Shown: positions 31,656-34,274 of the stretch, in pieces
Numbering within the stretch: position 1 is the stretch's first letter
Layout of the letters: each line of letters opens with the position of its first letter
NCBI GenBank assembly: GCA_913054055.1
Contig: CAJXIT010000003.1
Span: 1-34,274 of the forward strand
Reading direction: 5' to 3'
Origin: an uncultured Thalassolituus sp.
Lineage (GTDB): Bacteria; Pseudomonadota; Gammaproteobacteria; Pseudomonadales; Oceanobacteraceae
DNA length: 34,274 bases
Program-made: the position numbers and the translations under genes
Notes under the pieces: model-generated
What the model saw: only the letters and a program-made list of their open reading frames with translations
The model's database searches: none
Told to the model about the DNA's origin: nothing

Positions 31656-32449
31656 TATTTTGCTCCTCCATTCATTTCAGTTTTTGCAATTACAGGTGAA
31701 GAAACAGGGATCTTGATTAGACCAGGTGCAGATTGCTCACGAGCGATACGAATACCCATCATCACGTTACTTTTATAAACAGGATCTAGGCTTTCAAAAG
31801 ATTGTGTTTTGCTATTCCAAACACCTAGCTCTTTACCATCTAGCGTTTGAAACATAAGCGCTACACGGCCAGTGCGTAAGAAATCAACTTCGCGCATTGA
31901 ACCGGCAATTTCAATCTCACCACGGTAAGATTCGATTGTGCGACCGTAGTCCATTTCAGTTTGATACGCCTCCATTACCTTGCGGTACTTTTCAGCGATG
32001 GTCACATCAGAGCGACCCATCATTGCTTGTAGTTTTTCTACTCTAGCAACACGCTCTTCTTTTAAGAAAGGCACATCCGCTTGAACAAACTGATCAATGG
32101 CTTCAATCATTCGTAGCATTAGAGGTGTAATTTGACGCTCAATTAAGGTTACTTGACGGATACTGTCTTCAATTTGAACCATCTCAATTTCTTGAGCATT
32201 AAGCTGCTTATTAAGCTGATCGATATAAACTTTAAGACCTTCAACTTCTTTTAACACACCACGGTATTCACGTTCAGCTGATCGTGTTTGACTATCGATA
32301 CTATCGATTGTCGTTTGCGCTTTCTGTGCGTTACCAATACGGTCAACACCTTTATCTAGGGCGCTATCTAGGTTTGCCGCAGAAACGCTCATGGCGCCTG
32401 CTGCAATCATTGCAGCAACGAGACTGCTGACTTTCATTCTTAAGGGCAT
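31655..32449 (-). CDS. DUF3450 periplasmic coiled-coil protein, operon 2
   Basis: First gene of operon 2, 264 residues. A signal peptide at 1-24 (ends SVSAAN) is followed by coiled-coil helices (about 25-120) and the DUF3450 marks VPFLKEERVARVEKLQAMM and AEKYRKVMEAYQTEMDYGRT, then a beta-rich end with FLRTGRVALMFQTLDGKELG. It is the counterpart of the first gene of operon 1. The ATG at 32449 has GAGG about 10 bases upstream; a second ATG four codons in is also possible. The function is unknown; tight linkage to ttpC-like genes suggests direct partnership. Confidence 0.87.
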   Translation of the reverse strand: MPLRMKVSSLVAAMIAAGAMSVSAANLDSALDKGVDRIGNAQKAQTTIDSIDSQTRSAEREYRGVLKEVEGLKVYIDQLNKQLNAQEIEMVQIEDSIRQVTLIERQITPLMLRMIEAIDQFVQADVPFLKEERVARVEKLQAMMGRSDVTIAEKYRKVMEAYQTEMDYGRTIESYRGEIEIAGSMREVDFLRTGRVALMFQTLDGKELGVWNSKTQSFESLDPVYKSNVMMGIRIAREQSAPGLIKIPVSSPVIAKTEMNGGAK

Positions 32450-32519
32450 AATCGAAACCTCAACTTCCAGAACTATTAAAATGAGTTTGTATGATAGGAA
32501 GAGAAGATACGCCCGCTTT

Positions 32520-32542
32520 ATGACAGAATAATTACATGACAG
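32520..32542 (-). promoter_or_regulatory. Two CTGTCAT elements next to the TonB operon 2 promoter
   Basis: CTGTCAT occurs at 32542-32536 and again at 32526-32520 on the minus strand. Each is a perfect Pho-box half, but the period is 16 bases rather than 11, so it is not a standard box. It is the element nearest the gene start (about 70 bases). Confidence 0.45.
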
Positions 32543-32568
32543 TTAGGTTTCAAATAATTTTCAAATTT

Positions 32569-32586
32569 ATGTATGTTTTATGACAA
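32569..32586 (-). promoter_or_regulatory. Weak Pho-box-like site
   Basis: On the minus strand TTGTCAT-AAAA-CATACAT has the 7-4-7 layout with a good first half and a poor second half. It lies between the better site at 32605 and the half sites at 32520. Confidence 0.4.
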
Positions 32587-32604
32587 GCGGTATAATTCGG
32601 GTTT

Positions 32605-32622
32605 ATTACAGAAATATGACAT
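32605..32622 (-). promoter_or_regulatory. Pho box upstream of TonB operon 2
   Basis: On the minus strand ATGTCAT-ATTT-CTGTAAT has the 7-4-7 Pho-box layout with one mismatch per half and an AT-only spacer. It is about 160 bases before the DUF3450 start; with the other elements it suggests PhoB binding across the control region. Confidence 0.55.
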
Positions 32623-32698
32623 TTATATTCAAATAAAAAATAACGAAACGTTCAAAGATCATTTAACGACATAACTAGCTAAAGAAAGTCTAAAACGC

Positions 32699-32722
32699 AA
32701 AAACGGCACCCTAAGGTGCCGT
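32699..32722 (-). terminator. Rho-independent terminator of the beta-helix lipoprotein gene
   Basis: ACGGCACC and GGTGCCGT form a perfect 8-bp stem with a 4-base loop; read on the minus strand it runs into a run of Ts (32703-32699). It is about 35 bases after the stop at 32755. Confidence 0.88.
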
Positions 32723-32754
32723 CTTCTAATCTAGCTAGTTTTTAAAACTAGTGA

Positions 32755-34197
32755 TTATTGATCAAGAGATCCATCGATGATCCAATCAGCGTACCATGCA
32801 TCAGCAGCTGCAGTACCAGGTTCAACCGCACCAATGTAGGTAGTGGCATCAAATACGAAGTTTGAACCGTTATTTACTGCAGTTGCAGTTGTGCTCGCTA
32901 CTGTCGCTTCACCGTTTGTTAATGCCCAAGCTGTGTCAAACGCAGCAACAACTTCAACTAAACCTGATTCAGATTCTGGAGAAGATTTAGGGTAAGTACG
33001 AGCGCCATCTTCTGTACCAGTACCACAATCAGAAGCCATTACATTGATGATGTTTACCGGAGTATCAATTTTAGCTGAGGCCTCAGGGTTAGTAGAACCA
33101 TCTGCTAATTTACCATCTGCATCGTGATCAGAATCATCGATACGGATACAACCTTCGTTAGAAGCATCAGATGCAACAACTGAGTTAACAAAATCCATGT
33201 TTACAGAACCACGTAGACGAACACCTGGTTGACCAGCAGCGATTGGGCCGTTGATTACTGAGATGTTAGCTAGAGTCGCTTCAGTTTGTGGAACGTAATC
33301 TTCATCAGAAGAGTTAGCTTCGATACCGCGTGGATCGTTAGAACCTACTGGAGTTGCATCAGCCGCTTGATTTTGAAGAACGATTGCGTATTGAATATTA
33401 CCTTTATAACCTTCATCAAAATCGATCGCGTCATCATCGTTGTTTGTTAGAACAGCGTATTTAACGTTTACAGTACCGCCGAACCACTCGATACCGTCGT
33501 CTTGGTTACCGTGAACTTGTACGTATTCAACAGTAGTACCGTGACCAACACCTTGTAGAGTTAGACCGTTGATTTCGTTGTTAGGACCAGCAACTTTACC
33601 CGCTTCTGCAATACGAACGTATTTGATAGTACCGCTATTATCAGCAGCATCAATACCACCATAGTTACCAATGAAGTCACCGCCTTCACCAGCTACGTTA
33701 CATACGTCTGTACCACAAACACCAGTGTTACCCGCGCCGTATTGTGGAGCAAAACCTTGAACGACAACACCACCCCATTCACCAGTGCCGTCATAACCGT
33801 CGTCTTCACCAGAGAAAGTAATTGGTGCAGCAGCTGTACCTTCAGCTTCAAGCTTAGAGCCACGTGTTACAAGAAGAACCCCTTCGCCAGCCGCTTTAAC
33901 ATGAACACCAGCTTCGATAGTAAGCGTAACACCCGCTTCTTTAGCAGCAGCAACTGCAGCAGCGTCATCTAGGTCTACATTACCTTCACCCACTTGGAAA
34001 ACGTCAGCTAGAGTGTATTCAACACCTGTTTTCAAAGTGAAGTCTTCTTGAAGTACACCAGCAAGCGTACATTCAGTTGCTGCATCGTCACATGGAACGA
34101 ATACATTGCTAACTGCATCATCTGAATCACTACCACAACCAACTAGAGTTGCAGAAGCACCAATTACCGCAAGGGCCAATAAATTTTTAACAGACAT
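32755..34197 (-). CDS. Asp/Gly-rich parallel beta-helix-like lipoprotein
   Basis: An exported lipoprotein of 480 residues with the lipobox LVGC (Cys 21), then an acidic, low-complexity stretch. From about residue 90 it shows repeating short strands with Asn, Gly and Asp turns typical of right-handed beta helices: IEAGVHVKAAGEGVLLVTRG, GVVVQGFAPQYG, TIKYVRIAEAG, NGLTLQGVGHGTTVEYVQVH, DDGIEWFGGTVNVKYAVLT and DDDAIDFDEGY. Two Cys pairs (36/43 and 161/166) could form disulfides. There is no catalytic motif I recognise; similar proteins are encoded near TonB-dependent receptors, so a ligand-binding surface partner is a reasonable guess. The ribosome binding site is CGAGGAAA. A half Pho box lies upstream at 34255. 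The upstream neighbour is outside the window. Confidence 0.75.
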   Translation of the reverse strand: MSVKNLLALAVIGASATLVGCGSDSDDAVSNVFVPCDDAATECTLAGVLQEDFTLKTGVEYTLADVFQVGEGNVDLDDAAAVAAAKEAGVTLTIEAGVHVKAAGEGVLLVTRGSKLEAEGTAAAPITFSGEDDGYDGTGEWGGVVVQGFAPQYGAGNTGVCGTDVCNVAGEGGDFIGNYGGIDAADNSGTIKYVRIAEAGKVAGPNNEINGLTLQGVGHGTTVEYVQVHGNQDDGIEWFGGTVNVKYAVLTNNDDDAIDFDEGYKGNIQYAIVLQNQAADATPVGSNDPRGIEANSSDEDYVPQTEATLANISVINGPIAAGQPGVRLRGSVNMDFVNSVVASDASNEGCIRIDDSDHDADGKLADGSTNPEASAKIDTPVNIINVMASDCGTGTEDGARTYPKSSPESESGLVEVVAAFDTAWALTNGEATVASTTATAVNNGSNFVFDATTYIGAVEPGTAAADAWYADWIIDGSLDQ

Positions 34198-34254
34198 TTT
34201 TTTTCCTCGTTAAATGACTTAATAAAATGTACACGACTAAATTAGTGCTTTTTT

Positions 34255-34261
34255 GTGACAG
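34255..34261 (-). promoter_or_regulatory. Pho-box half site upstream of the beta-helix lipoprotein
   Basis: CTGTCAC followed by AAAA lies on the minus strand, 58 bases before the lipoprotein ATG. The second half (AAGCACT) is poor. The 13 bases left to the window edge hold no second unit. Tentative. Confidence 0.35.
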
Positions 34262-34274
34262 TTATATTAAAAAA

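Larger units (their letters stand above)
32450..32754. other. 305-base intergenic region: TonB operon 2 promoter region and lipoprotein-gene terminator
   Basis: The minus-strand promoter side holds four TGTCAT elements between 32520 and 32622 (read on the minus strand) and a possible -10 TATCTT (32509-32504) ten bases after the last. Bases 32699-32722 hold the terminator of the next gene, and CTAGTTTT-T-AAAACTAG (32735-32751) is an AT-rich palindrome beside its stop. I see no coding frame here. Confidence 0.6.

Noticed and set aside
32735-32751. AT-rich palindrome CTAGTTTT-T-AAAACTAG as a second terminator
   Set aside because: The neighbouring GC-rich stem with T-run already explains termination, and a one-base loop cannot form a stable hairpin of this kind.

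Overview
The window looks like chromosomal DNA from an AT-leaning marine-type gammaproteobacterium. The evidence is two complete Vibrio-style TonB2 operons, TonB-dependent receptors, a beta-propeller phytase next to a receptor, an Anr/FNR box and Pho boxes. Oceanospirillales or a related order is my guess, made from gene content and protein style; no rRNA or tRNA is present to confirm it. I found no insertion sequence, phage gene, CRISPR array or RNA gene.

Layout. Positions 1-5.6 kb hold a DUF885 protein cut by the left edge, a DUF1801 protein, a TonB-dependent receptor (TBDR), a DUF1145 membrane protein, an atypical Tag-like DNA glycosylase and an FMN reductase. Positions 5.6-11.0 kb hold a minus-strand operon, transcribed DUF3450 - TtpC - ExbB - ExbD - TonB - TPR, that ends with a 56-residue small protein and a strong bidirectional terminator. 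Positions 11.1-20.2 kb are a mixed region: an Old Yellow Enzyme whose TetR repressor gene carries an in-frame stop, a fatty acid hydroxylase/sterol desaturase, a PuuD-like membrane protein with a perfect FNR-type box upstream, a coupled FAD oxidoreductase/methyltransferase pair, an orphan DUF1851 immunity-like gene, and an AraC regulator paired with a degenerate GGDEF protein.

Positions 20.4-34.2 kb form the most interesting block. A plus-strand group (TBDR, dual-domain beta-propeller phytase lipoprotein, PhoA-type alkaline phosphatase lipoprotein) converges on a minus-strand TonB2-type operon with the same six-gene order as the first. A Pho box lies just upstream of the receptor, and a cluster of Pho-box-like elements lies upstream of the TonB operon. 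The two transcription units meet at back-to-back terminators. Further right, a beta-helix lipoprotein reads away from the window edge, with a half Pho box near its start.

Reading. The 20.4-32.6 kb block can be read as a phosphate-starvation island: outer-membrane capture of phytate or another organophosphate by a dedicated TBDR, dephosphorylation by phytase and alkaline phosphatase, and a dedicated, co-regulated TonB2 energy-transducing complex. The other TonB2 copy has no visible Pho box, so the two paralogous complexes may serve different conditions. The genes and sites are seen in the sequence; the family roles are established; the co-regulation and the substrate are inference.
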